64,000 nucleotides of DNA. It comes from Filimonas lacunae. Lineage in GTDB: Bacteria; Bacteroidota; Bacteroidia; Chitinophagales; Chitinophagaceae. The stretch lies in the NCBI RefSeq assembly GCF_002355595.1, contig NZ_AP017422.1, forward strand, positions 3,038,001-3,102,000, read 5' to 3'. This document shows positions 37,070-45,368 of this stretch, piece after piece. A program made the position numbers and the translations under genes. The notes beneath the pieces are model-generated. The model made no database searches. It had not been told where the DNA came from and worked only from the letters and a program-made list of their open reading frames with translations. Positions within the stretch are counted from its first letter, which is position 1, and each line of letters begins with the position of its first letter.

Positions 37070-37189
37070 GGTGTTTTCTTTTGCTGACACTAATATATTG
37101 TTTTGCCTGCATAAATGTAAGTCTCCGAAGACATTATTTCCTTTGTGTTGTAAAAAGAAAACAATTTATTGATTTACAGTAAAAATCAA

Positions 37190-37597
37190 TCAGGATGCGG
37201 ATTTGCTGCTTTTAGCTGCTTTTTTCAGCTGCTTTTTCTCGTCTTTCTTATCTTCATCAAACTTCTTGTATTGTTCGGCTGTTAATACTGTTTTTAAAGA
37301 AGCTGCCCATTCTTTATTCACCGCTTTGGCCTTTTCTTTTTTAGTGTCTTTATCATCACTGCTTTCTTTTACCGCTTTCAGTTTAGCAGCAAAATCGCCG
37401 TTTATTTTATACACTTTGGGATACTGGGCATCTGTTAACGCCAGCTTCAGCTTCATGCTGTCTGTAATGTTTTTTACCGTAACATCCACATGTTCTTTCT
37501 TTGGAGTTTTTTGTGCCATTACGGTGTTAACACCTGCAGATACAAAACATAGAGCGCCTGCTAATAACAGGACACGGAAAGGGTTACCTTTTTGCAT
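37190..37597 (-). CDS. Small secreted Lys-rich helical protein
   Basis: 135 residues with a signal peptide ending at VMAQ (about residue 29). The mature part is helical and strongly charged, with LKLALTDAQYPKVYKINGDFAAKLK, then KEWAASLKTVLTAEQYKKFDED and a Lys/Ala/Ser tail. LTxxQxxKVxxIN and LTxEQYKKF are the paired segments of small Spy/DUF4890-like periplasmic proteins seen in this phylum, often annotated as folding helpers or stress proteins. That assignment is by pattern only. It lies about 120 bp downstream of the universal stress gene start on the same strand, but the 100-bp gap suggests separate transcription. Confidence 0.75.
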   Translation of the reverse strand: MQKGNPFRVLLLAGALCFVSAGVNTVMAQKTPKKEHVDVTVKNITDSMKLKLALTDAQYPKVYKINGDFAAKLKAVKESSDDKDTKKEKAKAVNKEWAASLKTVLTAEQYKKFDEDKKDEKKQLKKAAKSSKSAS

Positions 37598-37719
37598 AAT
37601 ACAATTTTAATCAGTTATATAAGATAAGACCAGGTGTTGCTAATTTCGTTTAATTTTCAATAGCAACTGTGGTAGATATCCTGTTTATTATTGTGTTTTT
37701 CATCTGTTGTTATGGCGGA

Positions 37720-37950
37720 TCAGGATGTTAGCTGTGCTATGATGGCCTGTCTTATTTCGCGCAATAAGTTCAGGCGCATCTCTTTTATTTTATTACTTAC
37801 TGCTGTTGAATGCAGCATAGTAAAGCTATCATTCACTGCGGCAGTTACATCGTTCAACGTTACTGCTTTGTTCAAAGGGAGTTTTTCCGGCAACACGGTG
37901 CTACGGAAAAACTGTTCCAGTTCGTTTAATTCCTCTATGGCTATCGTCAT
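37720..37950 (-). CDS. Small helical protein, DUF6965-like, end of polymerase cassette
   Basis: 76 residues: MTIAIEELNELEQFFRSTVL, then PEKLPLNKAVTLNDVTAAVNDS and IKEMRLNLLREIRQAI. The pattern of a leading helix, P..L.LN....I.DV and a C-terminal helix pair resembles the DUF6965 family. It is clearly related to the 84-residue protein at 42846-43100, which shares the IKxMRxNLLxxIQxA end. It begins 13 bp after the DnaE2-like stop, so it is probably the last gene of the XRE-dinB-dnaE operon. It may be an accessory to the polymerases or simply co-transcribed. No enzyme motif is visible. Confidence 0.7.
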   Translation of the reverse strand: MTIAIEELNELEQFFRSTVLPEKLPLNKAVTLNDVTAAVNDSFTMLHSTAVSNKIKEMRLNLLREIRQAIIAQLTS

Positions 37951-37963
37951 ACTACAAATATAC

Positions 37964-40927
37964 TCACCGGGCAGAGTATGCCACCGGACTGCCGGAAGAA
38001 GTTTTCAACCCTATTTTACTGCAACGGGTAACTTCTATACTATATACACCAAACTCTTCTGTTACCTTTCCCTGCAATTCATAAAAGCCTTTTCCCTGAA
38101 AGGGTGATAAGTGTGGAGTAAAGGATTGCGGAAAATGCACTGTGTCCAGCCACTCTCCTTTTTTATCCAGGAAGGTGCCAAAATACATAGACTCTTTTTT
38201 TATAGTGCGTGCATGTTTATCTGTTACGAAATAGCCGATAGTGCTAACATTGCTGCCTTTGAGCGCTGGCAGGTCTTTGGCAGTACAATATTTACTAAGA
38301 TCTGCATCTGCTAATGGCCACACATTTCCCAGCGGAAAGCCCAGTAGTTCCAACTCGTCCAGCGCATCGTCATGAGGGTGTTGATGTAACTGAGGTAGTT
38401 TAAACTCCATAGGCGGCTCGTCAAACAAGGAATGAAAAGCAGGTACATGCCGGGCATTTTTCTTTTGCAGGAAGTTGGCTTCCCATAATAGCTCTTTTTT
38501 ATTCTTTCCTGTAAAGCCCAGGGCGCCGGTTCTGATAAGGAGGTTTAGTTGTTCCAGTGGAATATGGGTGCGTTCTATAAAATCCTGCAGGTGCAGGTAG
38601 CTCCCATGCCGGCTTCTTTCTTCCAGCACTGTTTTTAATACAGCATCTTCCAGGCCTTCTACATGTATAAAACCAACATGAACGATATTGCCGGAAATGG
38701 AAGTAAGCTCCTGCCCTTCGTTCACACAGGGAGGTAGCACTTTTACTCCTGTTCTTTTAAGCTCATGAAAATAAAGTTCGCGCGAATAGAAGCCGCCAAA
38801 GTTGTTAATAACGGCAACCATAAATTCAGCAGGGTAATAGGTTTTGAGGTAAAGGCTTTGATAGCTTTCTACTGCAAAAGAGGCAGAGTGCGCTTTAGAA
38901 AAGGAGAATCCGGCAAAGCTTTCCATTTGCCGCCATACTTCCAGGGCTATCTGGTCGTTATGGCCTAACTGGCGGCAATTTAGGAAAAAGCGATTACGGA
39001 TATCTTCAAAATGCTTTTGCCCACGGTATTTACCGTTCATGGCCCTGCGCAGGATATCTGCATCTGCCATATCCAGCCCGGCAAAATAATGGGCTACCTT
39101 CATCACATCTTCCTGATATACCATAATGCCAAAGGTTTCGTGAAGTAGTTCTTTCAATATGGGGTGCAGGTATTCAAACTGGTCGGGTCTGCGATAGCGG
39201 TAAATATATTGCCGCATCATGCCGGATTGTGCCACACCAGGACGTATAATACTACTGGCTGCCACCAGGGTAATATAATCCCTGCATTCCAGTTTTTGCA
39301 GTAGCTGTCGCATACCCGGACTTTCTACATAAAAACAACCAATCGTATCAGCCGTACGCATTCGCTCAGCCACCTGTTTGTCGTGCTTAAACTTTTCTAT
39401 ATCGTGTATATCAATGCGTGCGCCTTTGTTTTGCCTGATCAACTCTACTGCATCTTTTATATGGCCCAAACCGCGCTGGCTTAGTAAATCCAGCTTAAAT
39501 AAACCTATTTTTTCTGCCACAAACATATCCACCTGAGAGGTGGCAAATCCTTTAGGGGGAAGCTCTGTAACAGTATAGGTGTGAATAGGGGCATCGCTGA
39601 TTAAAATGCCGCCGGCATGTATGCTCAGGTGATTGGGGAAATCCTGCATAAGGCTGGCGTAATAATTAATTTTACGATGTATAGCATCTTCTTTGGCGGC
39701 ATAGCCCAAACGTTCAATAGCATCAATTTCCGATTTAGGCAGGCCAAACACCTTTCCCAGCTCACGAATGGCGGCCTTTTTTTGAAAGGTGGTATAAGCG
39801 CCTAGCAACGATACATGATCACTGCCATAGCGTTCAAATACATATTGGAAAATTTCATCTCTGTCTGCCCAGCTAAAATCAATATCAAAATCGGGCGGAA
39901 CCTTACGGGCGGGGTTTAAGAAGCGCTCAAAATACAAATCCAGTTCCAGCGGATCTACATCTGTAATACCCAGGCAAAAGGCAACAATAGAGTTAGCACC
40001 GCTGCCACGGCCTACAAAAAAGAAATGGCGGCGACGGGCAAACTGTATAATATCCCAGGTGATAAGAAAATAAGCATTAAAGCCTTGCTTATCTATAATC
40101 TCCAGTTCTTTATACACTCTTTCCGTTGCCGCCTCATGGTCTTTTCCATAACGGTTAGCAAGCCCTTCCAGTGCCAGTTTTTCCAACAACTGTTTATCGG
40201 CTGATCGATTGTTGTTGTACACCTGCCTGGTTTTGTCCTGTTTAAAATCCAGCTCGATGCTACAGGCATCCAGCAGCGCATTCGCATTGTGAATCAGCTG
40301 CTGATGCTGTTGATATAATATGCCCAGCTCTTCCGGAGCCAGGAAGGTTTCATGTTTGCCTGCTACGTCCTGCTGCTGCAGTTTGCTGATAACCACATTG
40401 GCATTGATAGCGCGTAACAGGCAATGGAGATAGTAATGATTGCTATCCTGGAAGGTTACCGGATGGCGCATTACTAAACGGTTTCCATAGGTTGTAATGT
40501 CCGTTTTGTACAACAGGTGCAGTTCGGTATACTGTACACCTATAAATTCATTGGCTTGCAGCTCAGCAACCCCTATAGTATCCCAGGGATAAATGATAAA
40601 CACATCATCCGTAAATACTGGTCTTACGGGGAAGGATTGCTGCCGCTGCAAATGCTTTGTTATAAATTGGTTGATGGCTAAAAAACCACTCCCGTTCCGG
40701 GCCAGGAGTATATATAGATGTTGGCGTTGGTTTTGTATCTCGGCCCCGGCAATAGGTTTTATCTGCTGCTGCTGGCAGGCGTCTACAAAATCCCAGGTGT
40801 GGCTGGTGCTGTTAATATCCGTTAGCGCCAGCTGCTGTATACCCTGTTTTTTTGCTGTGCCAACAAGGTCTTCTATTGAATAAGTACCATAGCGTAAGCT
40901 GAACCAGCTTTTACAGTTGATATACAT
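37964..40927 (-). CDS. dnaE2: DNA polymerase III alpha subunit, short DnaE2-like (error-prone type)
   Basis: 987 residues from ATG 40927 (MYINCKSWFSLRYGTYSIED). The longer frame overlaps dinB and lacks similarity. The PHP domain is present (LALTDINSTSHTWDFVDAC), but the usual HxHxxxS metal ligands at its start are replaced by NCKSWFS, so exonuclease activity is unlikely. The catalytic acidic triad of C-family polymerases is intact as PDFDIDF at about 344-349, followed by GRGSGANSIVAFCLGITDVD-type polymerase motifs. The C-terminus has an OB fold (GYFVTDKHARTIKKESMYFG) and ends earlier than replicative DnaE (about 1160). Small size, degenerate PHP and the dinB neighbour 31 bp upstream mark the DnaE2/ImuC-like translesion type. 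The partner clamp is encoded elsewhere. Confidence 0.9.
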   Translation of the reverse strand: MYINCKSWFSLRYGTYSIEDLVGTAKKQGIQQLALTDINSTSHTWDFVDACQQQQIKPIAGAEIQNQRQHLYILLARNGSGFLAINQFITKHLQRQQSFPVRPVFTDDVFIIYPWDTIGVAELQANEFIGVQYTELHLLYKTDITTYGNRLVMRHPVTFQDSNHYYLHCLLRAINANVVISKLQQQDVAGKHETFLAPEELGILYQQHQQLIHNANALLDACSIELDFKQDKTRQVYNNNRSADKQLLEKLALEGLANRYGKDHEAATERVYKELEIIDKQGFNAYFLITWDIIQFARRRHFFFVGRGSGANSIVAFCLGITDVDPLELDLYFERFLNPARKVPPDFDIDFSWADRDEIFQYVFERYGSDHVSLLGAYTTFQKKAAIRELGKVFGLPKSEIDAIERLGYAAKEDAIHRKINYYASLMQDFPNHLSIHAGGILISDAPIHTYTVTELPPKGFATSQVDMFVAEKIGLFKLDLLSQRGLGHIKDAVELIRQNKGARIDIHDIEKFKHDKQVAERMRTADTIGCFYVESPGMRQLLQKLECRDYITLVAASSIIRPGVAQSGMMRQYIYRYRRPDQFEYLHPILKELLHETFGIMVYQEDVMKVAHYFAGLDMADADILRRAMNGKYRGQKHFEDIRNRFFLNCRQLGHNDQIALEVWRQMESFAGFSFSKAHSASFAVESYQSLYLKTYYPAEFMVAVINNFGGFYSRELYFHELKRTGVKVLPPCVNEGQELTSISGNIVHVGFIHVEGLEDAVLKTVLEERSRHGSYLHLQDFIERTHIPLEQLNLLIRTGALGFTGKNKKELLWEANFLQKKNARHVPAFHSLFDEPPMEFKLPQLHQHPHDDALDELELLGFPLGNVWPLADADLSKYCTAKDLPALKGSNVSTIGYFVTDKHARTIKKESMYFGTFLDKKGEWLDTVHFPQSFTPHLSPFQGKGFYELQGKVTEEFGVYSIEVTRCSKIGLKTSSGSPVAYSAR

Positions 40928-40958
40928 GCGTTCACTTTTAATCTCTTCTTTTGATTGG

Positions 40959-42137
40959 TTACCAGGTTGTATGCGTGCCAGACTGGTTAATTCCGGATGC
41001 ACGCATCAGCAATTGTTCTCCAAACTGCCGCTTGATGCTATCTATAGACTGGTACAGGTTTACCATCTCCTGTGTATCATCAAACAGGTTAATCTGGTAG
41101 TTACCGGGTATCAGGCTGCTTACACGTACTCCTACCATACGTACCAGTAAGCGGCGGTCGTACAGGCGGCTGAATAATTCCTTAGCTGCTTCTATGATAA
41201 TATGGTCTGATGCAGTATAGGCAATCGTTACCTGCTTAGTAAAGGTTTGAAAATCGCTATACCGTATTTTTATAGTTACACAACCTGCCAGTTTGTTACC
41301 CGCTCTTAATTCATAGGCTACCTGTTCGCACATGCGAATGAGCTGGTTATTTAAAAAAGCCAGGTTGATAGTGTCATTGTTAAATGTGTTTTCCGTACTA
41401 ACAGACTTCTGCTCCTGGTAAGGAACTACAGGGCTATTGTCTATTCCATTGGCCCTGCGTGATAATTCTATCCCGTTTTTCCCCAATAAATTCACCATCA
41501 TAGGTTCCGGAATTTCGCTTAGTGTTTGAATGGTTTCTACGCCCATTCGTCTCAGCAACTCTCCTGTTTTTTCTCCTACCATGGGTAATTTGTTTACCGG
41601 CAAAGGAGCCAGAAACCTTTTCTCGTTTCCAAAAGGAATGTATATCTGGCCATTAGGTTTGCTTTCATTAGTAGCCACTTTACTCACCATTTTATTGGTG
41701 GCCAAACCCTGGCTGATAGACAGCCCCGTTTCCTTACAAATGGTTTTTCGCAATTCAGAAGTGAATAGCTCACATCCGAAATACTTATCCATGCCGGTAA
41801 GATCTATATAGAACTCGTCGATACTGCTTTTTTCAAACATAGGCACATGGTTGCTGATAATATCAGTGACCATTCGTGACTCCCGGGAATATTTATCCAT
41901 ATCCCCCTTGATAATAATAATATCCGGACAAAGCCTTTTGGCTAATTTAACTGGCATGGCACTTCTCACACCAAACTTCCTGGCTTCATAGCTGGCCGAG
42001 GCAACAACTCCCCTTTCTCCTCCTCCTACCACCACTGGCTTTCCTATCAAACTGCTATTGTTTTTACATTCCACTGAAACGAAAAACGAATCCAGATCGA
42101 AATGCGCCACTGACCGTTGTATACTCAAGCTGCACAT
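40959..42137 (-). CDS. dinB: DNA polymerase IV-like Y-family polymerase (DinB)
   Basis: 392 residues. The three catalytic carboxylates are intact: Asp14 in AHFDLDSFF, and Asp107 and Glu108 in SSIDEFYIDLTG. This is therefore an active Y-family enzyme and not the inactive ImuB type. Helix-hairpin-helix LPMVGEKTGELLRRMGV is near 180, and the little-finger domain spans about 245-345. QINLF at 348-352 fits the clamp-binding QxxLF consensus and is followed by 40 further residues, so the clamp site is internal rather than at the extreme C-terminus. It lies 31 bp upstream of dnaE2 and 135 bp downstream of an XRE regulator, in a LexA-less neighbourhood. Role: bypass of template lesions, probably with the DnaE2-like enzyme. 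Confidence 0.92.
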   Translation of the reverse strand: MCSLSIQRSVAHFDLDSFFVSVECKNNSSLIGKPVVVGGGERGVVASASYEARKFGVRSAMPVKLAKRLCPDIIIIKGDMDKYSRESRMVTDIISNHVPMFEKSSIDEFYIDLTGMDKYFGCELFTSELRKTICKETGLSISQGLATNKMVSKVATNESKPNGQIYIPFGNEKRFLAPLPVNKLPMVGEKTGELLRRMGVETIQTLSEIPEPMMVNLLGKNGIELSRRANGIDNSPVVPYQEQKSVSTENTFNNDTINLAFLNNQLIRMCEQVAYELRAGNKLAGCVTIKIRYSDFQTFTKQVTIAYTASDHIIIEAAKELFSRLYDRRLLVRMVGVRVSSLIPGNYQINLFDDTQEMVNLYQSIDSIKRQFGEQLLMRASGINQSGTHTTW

Positions 42138-42181
42138 GTATATTGGATTTGTTGCTTTGCGAAAACAAAAATACTATATTA

Positions 42182-42225
42182 TTTAGCATTTTAGGAAATT
42201 ATTTTTAGTATTTCGCTAAAAATAA
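42182..42225. promoter_or_regulatory. Repeat and hairpin element upstream of dinB
   Basis: TTTAGCATTT at 42182-42191 and TTTAGTATTT at 42204-42213 are direct near-repeats. TTATTTTTAG at 42199-42208 is inverted exactly at 42216-42225. The element lies 45-88 bp before the dinB ATG, within the 135-bp gap after the XRE gene. It could be an operator for a dinB-proximal promoter. The XRE protein is a candidate binder. AT-richness lowers confidence. Confidence 0.4.
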
Positions 42226-42272
42226 ACAGTGAGATTTTTTAAAGGAGAAAATGAGTGAGAATGAGGAGTATC

Positions 42273-42491
42273 CTATGATTTAGTACGCGGCTCCAGCAGA
42301 ATAATGGGTTCAACATCTAAAAAATCAGCAATGGCATATAATTCATCTAAGCGTGGTTGGCGACTGTTGGTGCACCAGGAAGATACAGTTTGCGCATTAA
42401 TTTTCAAATGTTCAGCAAGCTCTTTACTGGTTCTATCTTTCAATGCAAGAGTTGCTTTAATACGATTATATTTTACTACATCTTTTGCCAT
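42273..42491 (-). CDS. Small XRE-family HTH regulator
   Basis: 72 residues from ATG 42491 (MAKDVVKYNRIKATLALKDR), the start that gives a compact Cro/C1-type domain. The open frame extends 147 bp further upstream with AT-rich sequence of no similarity. Helix 2-turn-helix 3 is TSKELAEHLKINAQTVSSWCTNSRQPRLDELY, followed by IADFLDVEPIILLEPR. It is the first gene of the run XRE-dinB-dnaE2-DUF, so it may autoregulate and control the mutagenic polymerases in place of LexA, which I do not see. Candidate binding sequences lie on both sides of it. DNA damage as the signal is inference; the protein has no protease or sensor domain. Confidence 0.85.
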   Translation of the reverse strand: MAKDVVKYNRIKATLALKDRTSKELAEHLKINAQTVSSWCTNSRQPRLDELYAIADFLDVEPIILLEPRTKS

Positions 42492-42562
42492 AAGGCTAAG
42501 ATAAAAAGGTCTAAGGAATTGATTTTTAATCACAAATGCACCTATTGTTACATTTATATAAA

Positions 42563-42671
42563 CATATGTATATAGTATTTGTTCATAATTTACATAAATA
42601 CATATGGTAGAATTATTTTTTGAATTATAAAAAAGCACAATAAGTCGAATTTATTTTTGTATAGTCGAATT
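42563..42671. promoter_or_regulatory. Repeats upstream of the XRE regulator
   Basis: CATATGTAT at 42563-42571 is inverted exactly as ATACATATG at 42598-42606. AGTCGAATT occurs twice at 42643-42651 and 42663-42671, 20 bp apart. Both lie in the divergent region between the XRE gene and the 84-aa DUF gene, where the promoters for the two sides should be. Confidence 0.4.
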
Positions 42672-42699
42672 ATCTGGAACAGTATTAACATTTTTTTGA

Positions 42700-42828
42700 G
42701 AAATTCTGTTATGAAAGAAACCATTTCCGGTTCATTATATAATTAGAAGGCGGGCAGACAGTGATGTCTGTGTACGCTGCTGCATAAAGGGGGTCTTTAC
42801 CTTTCGGGGTAAAGACTCTTTGTTTTTT
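42700..42828 (+). other. Possible short transcript: tiny ORF and terminator upstream of DUF paralogue
   Basis: An 11-codon frame (MKETISGSLYN) starts at ATG 42711 and stops at 42744-42746. It is followed at 42793-42816 by a GTCTTTACC/GGTAAAGAC stem and a TCTTTGTTTTTT tract. The terminator lies only 18 bp before the ATG of the next gene, so it ends something upstream of it. That could be a small RNA or a leader that controls read-through. Nothing else supports translation of the tiny frame. Confidence 0.35.
42793..42828 (+). terminator. Intrinsic terminator or attenuator
   Basis: A 9-bp stem (42793-42801 with 42808-42816), 6-nt loop and a run of T to 42828. It sits just upstream of the 84-aa gene with no known gene before it on this strand. 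Confidence 0.7.
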
Positions 42829-42845
42829 ACTAGCTTTGCTCCCTG

Positions 42846-43100
42846 ATGTCTACAAATCCATTATCCGAGCAAGCAATCCAGGAATTGCATGACTATTTTA
42901 ATGCCCATAACGGCGAAATTCCCGCCAGCCTTAAAATAAGCCCTGCAGAAACGATTAATAATGTACGTAAGTTGATAGATGAATGCTTTGGCATTTTATC
43001 CGATCCCAGTATAACAGAGCGGATTAAAGGAATGCGGGTGAATTTGTTGAAGGGGATTCAGGTGGCGATGGAGAAAGAGAAAGCATTGGGAGAAGCATAG
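42846..43100 (+). CDS. Small helical protein, paralogue of the protein at 37720-37950
   Basis: 84 residues: MSTNPLSEQAIQELHDYFNA at the start, P.SLKISPAETINNVRKLID in the middle and ITERIKGMRVNLLKGIQVAM at the end. The last part aligns with IKEMRLNLLREIRQAI of the 76-aa protein that closes the polymerase operon. There are no catalytic residues, signal or membrane segment. It faces away from the XRE-dinB-dnaE2 operon, so the two paralogues bracket that cassette. The RNA element at 42700-42828 ends 17 bp before its ATG. Function unknown. Confidence 0.7.
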   Translation: MSTNPLSEQAIQELHDYFNAHNGEIPASLKISPAETINNVRKLIDECFGILSDPSITERIKGMRVNLLKGIQVAMEKEKALGEA

Positions 43101-43180
43101 CAATAAAGACGTTTGCAGCATTAAAATTTATGGCTACGCTAACATAATCTCTCCTATTTTGCAGCAACAAAAACACAGGA

Positions 43181-43642
43181 GTGACAAAACGTAAATTAGT
43201 TGGAGCCGCAATAGCAATCATTTTATTAACTACCATAGCCAGTTGTAAAAAGCCCGTAGGCTTTGAATACCGGGGCATTAACAACGTAAAATTGGAAAAC
43301 GCCAGCCTGGAAAAAGCTACGGTAATGCTTAACATGGTATACTATAATCCCAATAGCTTTGGCGTAAACCTGAAACACGTAGATTGTGATGTGTATGTAG
43401 ATAGCAGCTATATTGGAAAATACACCCTGGATACCTTAATGCATATTGACCGTAAAGCAGAGTTTACTATTCCTACTACCATGAATATAAATGTGCGCAG
43501 CTTATTGCAAGGTGGCATGTTTGCTTTACTAGGCAAGAAGGTAAATATCTCTGTAAAGGGCAACAGCAGAGTAGGCAAAGGTGGCATTTTTGTGAATGTG
43601 CCTTTTAACTTCAGTGGTCAGTACGCCATTCCTTTGTTTTAG
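43181..43642 (+). CDS. LEA14-like lipoprotein (water-stress/hypersensitive response domain)
   Basis: 153 residues. The start is GTG 43181, since no ATG exists in frame before the signal peptide (MTKRKLVGAAIAIILLTTIASC). The Cys at about residue 22 is a lipoprotein acceptor. The rest is one LEA type 2 fold: GINNVKLENASLEKATVMLN, then YYNPNSFGVNLKHVDCDVYV and VPFNFSGQYAIPLF at the end. NPNxFGVxLKxVDxDVYV is a common signature of this family. Such proteins bind hydrophobic ligands or protect envelopes under desiccation. The role in bacteria is poorly defined. It is monocistronic and followed by a bidirectional terminator. Confidence 0.88.
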   Translation: MTKRKLVGAAIAIILLTTIASCKKPVGFEYRGINNVKLENASLEKATVMLNMVYYNPNSFGVNLKHVDCDVYVDSSYIGKYTLDTLMHIDRKAEFTIPTTMNINVRSLLQGGMFALLGKKVNISVKGNSRVGKGGIFVNVPFNFSGQYAIPLF

Positions 43643-43658
43643 TAACATACAGATATAA

Positions 43659-43696
43659 AAAAGCCGGTTCGTCAACTGAATGATGAACCGGCTTTT
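43659..43696. terminator. Bidirectional hairpin terminator
   Basis: AAAAGCCGGTTC at 43659-43670 pairs with 43685-43696 across a 14-nt loop, between convergent genes ending at 43642 and 43713. Confidence 0.85.
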
Positions 43697-43712
43697 CTTT
43701 TATACTTCTCTC

Positions 43713-44120
43713 TTATTGTACCGGAGGTACAGAACAGGGCTTGCCTTTTTGAGGGCCACCGCCTTCTTCTGCACGTTTGCACACAGGAGGAAGGGTTTTG
43801 TAAGAATCTTCTGTTGCTTTTGTTTCATCAGCATCAAAGCCAGCATTGTTAATAGCGGTTTTGATATAGTCAGGTGTAATGCGGGAAGGTGCATATTGAA
43901 TTCGGATAGTTCCGGCACTCATTACAATCTGCCATCTTAAAATACCGGCATCATCATTAGGGCCTTTTTCGCGGGCCAGGTATTTTTCCAGCCTGTCTTT
44001 ACATTCCCAGCATTTCAGTTGTGGCACTTTCAAAGTAATCCACTCTGCTTTTTTTTCCTGGGCACTTGCAGCGGCCATTACCAGTATGCCTGCTGCTAAA
44101 AGGGTAACAATTTTTTTCAT
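43713..44120 (-). CDS. Secreted heavy-metal-associated (HMA) domain protein
   Basis: 135 residues with a signal peptide ending at ASAQ (about 20). Residues about 27-95 form a ferredoxin-like HMA domain: ITLKVPQLKCWECKDRLEKYL with the metal-binding pair CWEC at Cys37 and Cys40, then RIQYAPSRITPDYIKTAINNAGFDA. A short C-terminal tail has two further Cys and a GGGPQKG stretch. The usual motif is GMTCxxC. Here PQLKCWEC keeps the CxxC, so binding of a soft metal such as copper or mercury is plausible. It lies 26 bp downstream of pyrE on the same strand, so the two are probably co-transcribed although functionally unrelated. Confidence 0.88.
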   Translation of the reverse strand: MKKIVTLLAAGILVMAAASAQEKKAEWITLKVPQLKCWECKDRLEKYLAREKGPNDDAGILRWQIVMSAGTIRIQYAPSRITPDYIKTAINNAGFDADETKATEDSYKTLPPVCKRAEEGGGPQKGKPCSVPPVQ

Positions 44121-44146
44121 AACGCGTATTTAAAGGTTAAATTCTA

Positions 44147-44794
44147 TTATTTACCCCAGGCTGACGGGTTGTTGCGCCATTCCAGTAACAGGTTTTCCAT
44201 CTCAGCAGGCACTATTGCTTTTTCCAGTGCCAGTTCAATTAAAGCTCCGTAATTGGTGAGGGAATGTAAAGAAACAGCAGCTTTTTCAAAATTTTCTACG
44301 GCTGCACTGAAACCATAGTTGAAAATAGATACCATCCCTTCAATAGCCAGACCAGCCCCCTTTAACACATCTACCACCTGCAGACTGCTTTTACCGGTAG
44401 AAATCAGGTCTTCAATCACTATCACTTTCTGGCCAGTTTCGTAATATCCTTCTATCTGGTTGCCTAAGCCATGTTCTTTGGGCTTGGGGCGTACATATAT
44501 ATAAGGTAACTTCAGTTGATCGGCAATCATAGCGCCCCAAGGGATACCGGCGGTTGCCACCCCGGCTACTACCTCTGCATCAGGGTATTTTTCAAATACC
44601 ACGTTACACAACTCGCTTTTTACAAAGTCACGTATAAACGGAAAAGATAACACCCTTCTGTTATCGCAATAGATAGGACTCTTCCATCCACTGGCCCAGG
44701 TGTAGGGCTCTGTGGGATTCAATTTTACCGCGCCGGACTGTAATAGCTTTTCTGCAACTGCTTTTTCGTTGGATGTCATATTATTATTATTCAC
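44147..44794 (-). CDS. pyrE: Orotate phosphoribosyltransferase
   Basis: 215 residues. It catalyses orotate + PRPP to orotidine 5'-phosphate in de novo pyrimidine synthesis. The family landmarks are present: SGWKSPIYCDNRRVLSFP near 35-52, AGVATAGIPWGAMIAD near 80, RPKPKEHGLGNQIEG (PRPP loop with KxHGxxxxIEG) near 102-116, and the PRPP-binding VIVIEDLISTGKSSLQ near 124-139. Start may be ATG 44794 or 44779, which removes MNNNN. It diverges from the Nudix hydrolase gene with a 47-bp gap and is followed by the HMA protein gene. Confidence 0.96.
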   Translation of the reverse strand: MNNNNMTSNEKAVAEKLLQSGAVKLNPTEPYTWASGWKSPIYCDNRRVLSFPFIRDFVKSELCNVVFEKYPDAEVVAGVATAGIPWGAMIADQLKLPYIYVRPKPKEHGLGNQIEGYYETGQKVIVIEDLISTGKSSLQVVDVLKGAGLAIEGMVSIFNYGFSAAVENFEKAAVSLHSLTNYGALIELALEKAIVPAEMENLLLEWRNNPSAWGK

Positions 44795-44841
44795 GGAACA
44801 AGAAGCACGAAATTCGCGTTAATTTGTAAAAAATAACCAGA

Positions 44842-45255
44842 ATGAAAAAAATAATTGCAGCTGGCGGATTGGTTTTGAATGAGAACGCGGAATTGCTGAT
44901 GATTTACAGAAGAGGAACATGGGATTTACCAAAAGGCAAACTGGATGAAGGGGAAACCATTGCTGCTTGTGCTGTAAGAGAAGTTCAGGAAGAAACAGGT
45001 TTGAAACAGGTGATATTAGGTGAAGGACTGGGGATTACCATCCACACTTATACGGCATATGGTGAAGAAATACTCAAAGAAACCCATTGGTATAAAATGG
45101 AAGCACCGGGTTCACAAGTGCTTGTTCCTCAAACGGAAGAAGATATTGAAAAGATAGAATGGGTAAATAAAACCGATTTAAACAGCCGTTTACAAAATAC
45201 TTATCCTAATATTGCAGATATCGTAACCCGCAGCGGTCTGATCGCTGCCCAATAG
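44842..45255 (+). CDS. Nudix hydrolase
   Basis: 137 residues with a full Nudix box: GKLDEGETIAACAVREVQEETGL fits GX5EX7REUXEEXGU at about residues 33-55. It opens with MKKIIAAGGLVLNENAELLM and LIYRRGTWDLPKGKLD-like sequence, the form found in the MutT/ADP-ribose or diadenosine hydrolase group. The substrate cannot be read from sequence. It diverges from pyrE with 47 bp between them. The next gene on the same strand begins 123 bp downstream. No terminator is obvious between. Confidence 0.93.
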   Translation: MKKIIAAGGLVLNENAELLMIYRRGTWDLPKGKLDEGETIAACAVREVQEETGLKQVILGEGLGITIHTYTAYGEEILKETHWYKMEAPGSQVLVPQTEEDIEKIEWVNKTDLNSRLQNTYPNIADIVTRSGLIAAQ

Positions 45256-45368
45256 GACACTTTCCTATGTATTTTAACCAATGTTCTTTGTAAGAAATTG
45301 GTTTTCAATCTTCATACCCCTTTTTTTTGTTTATCATCTGTATAAAAACGGAATCGTTTTTGTAAAAG

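Noticed and set aside
40927-41002. Longer DnaE2 start at 41002
   Set aside because: It overlaps the dinB end and the extra 25 residues do not resemble a PHP domain; ATG 40927 fits better.
37720-42491. ImuB-type inactive Y-family protein
   Set aside because: Asp14, Asp107 and Glu108 are all present, so this is a DinB-like active enzyme.
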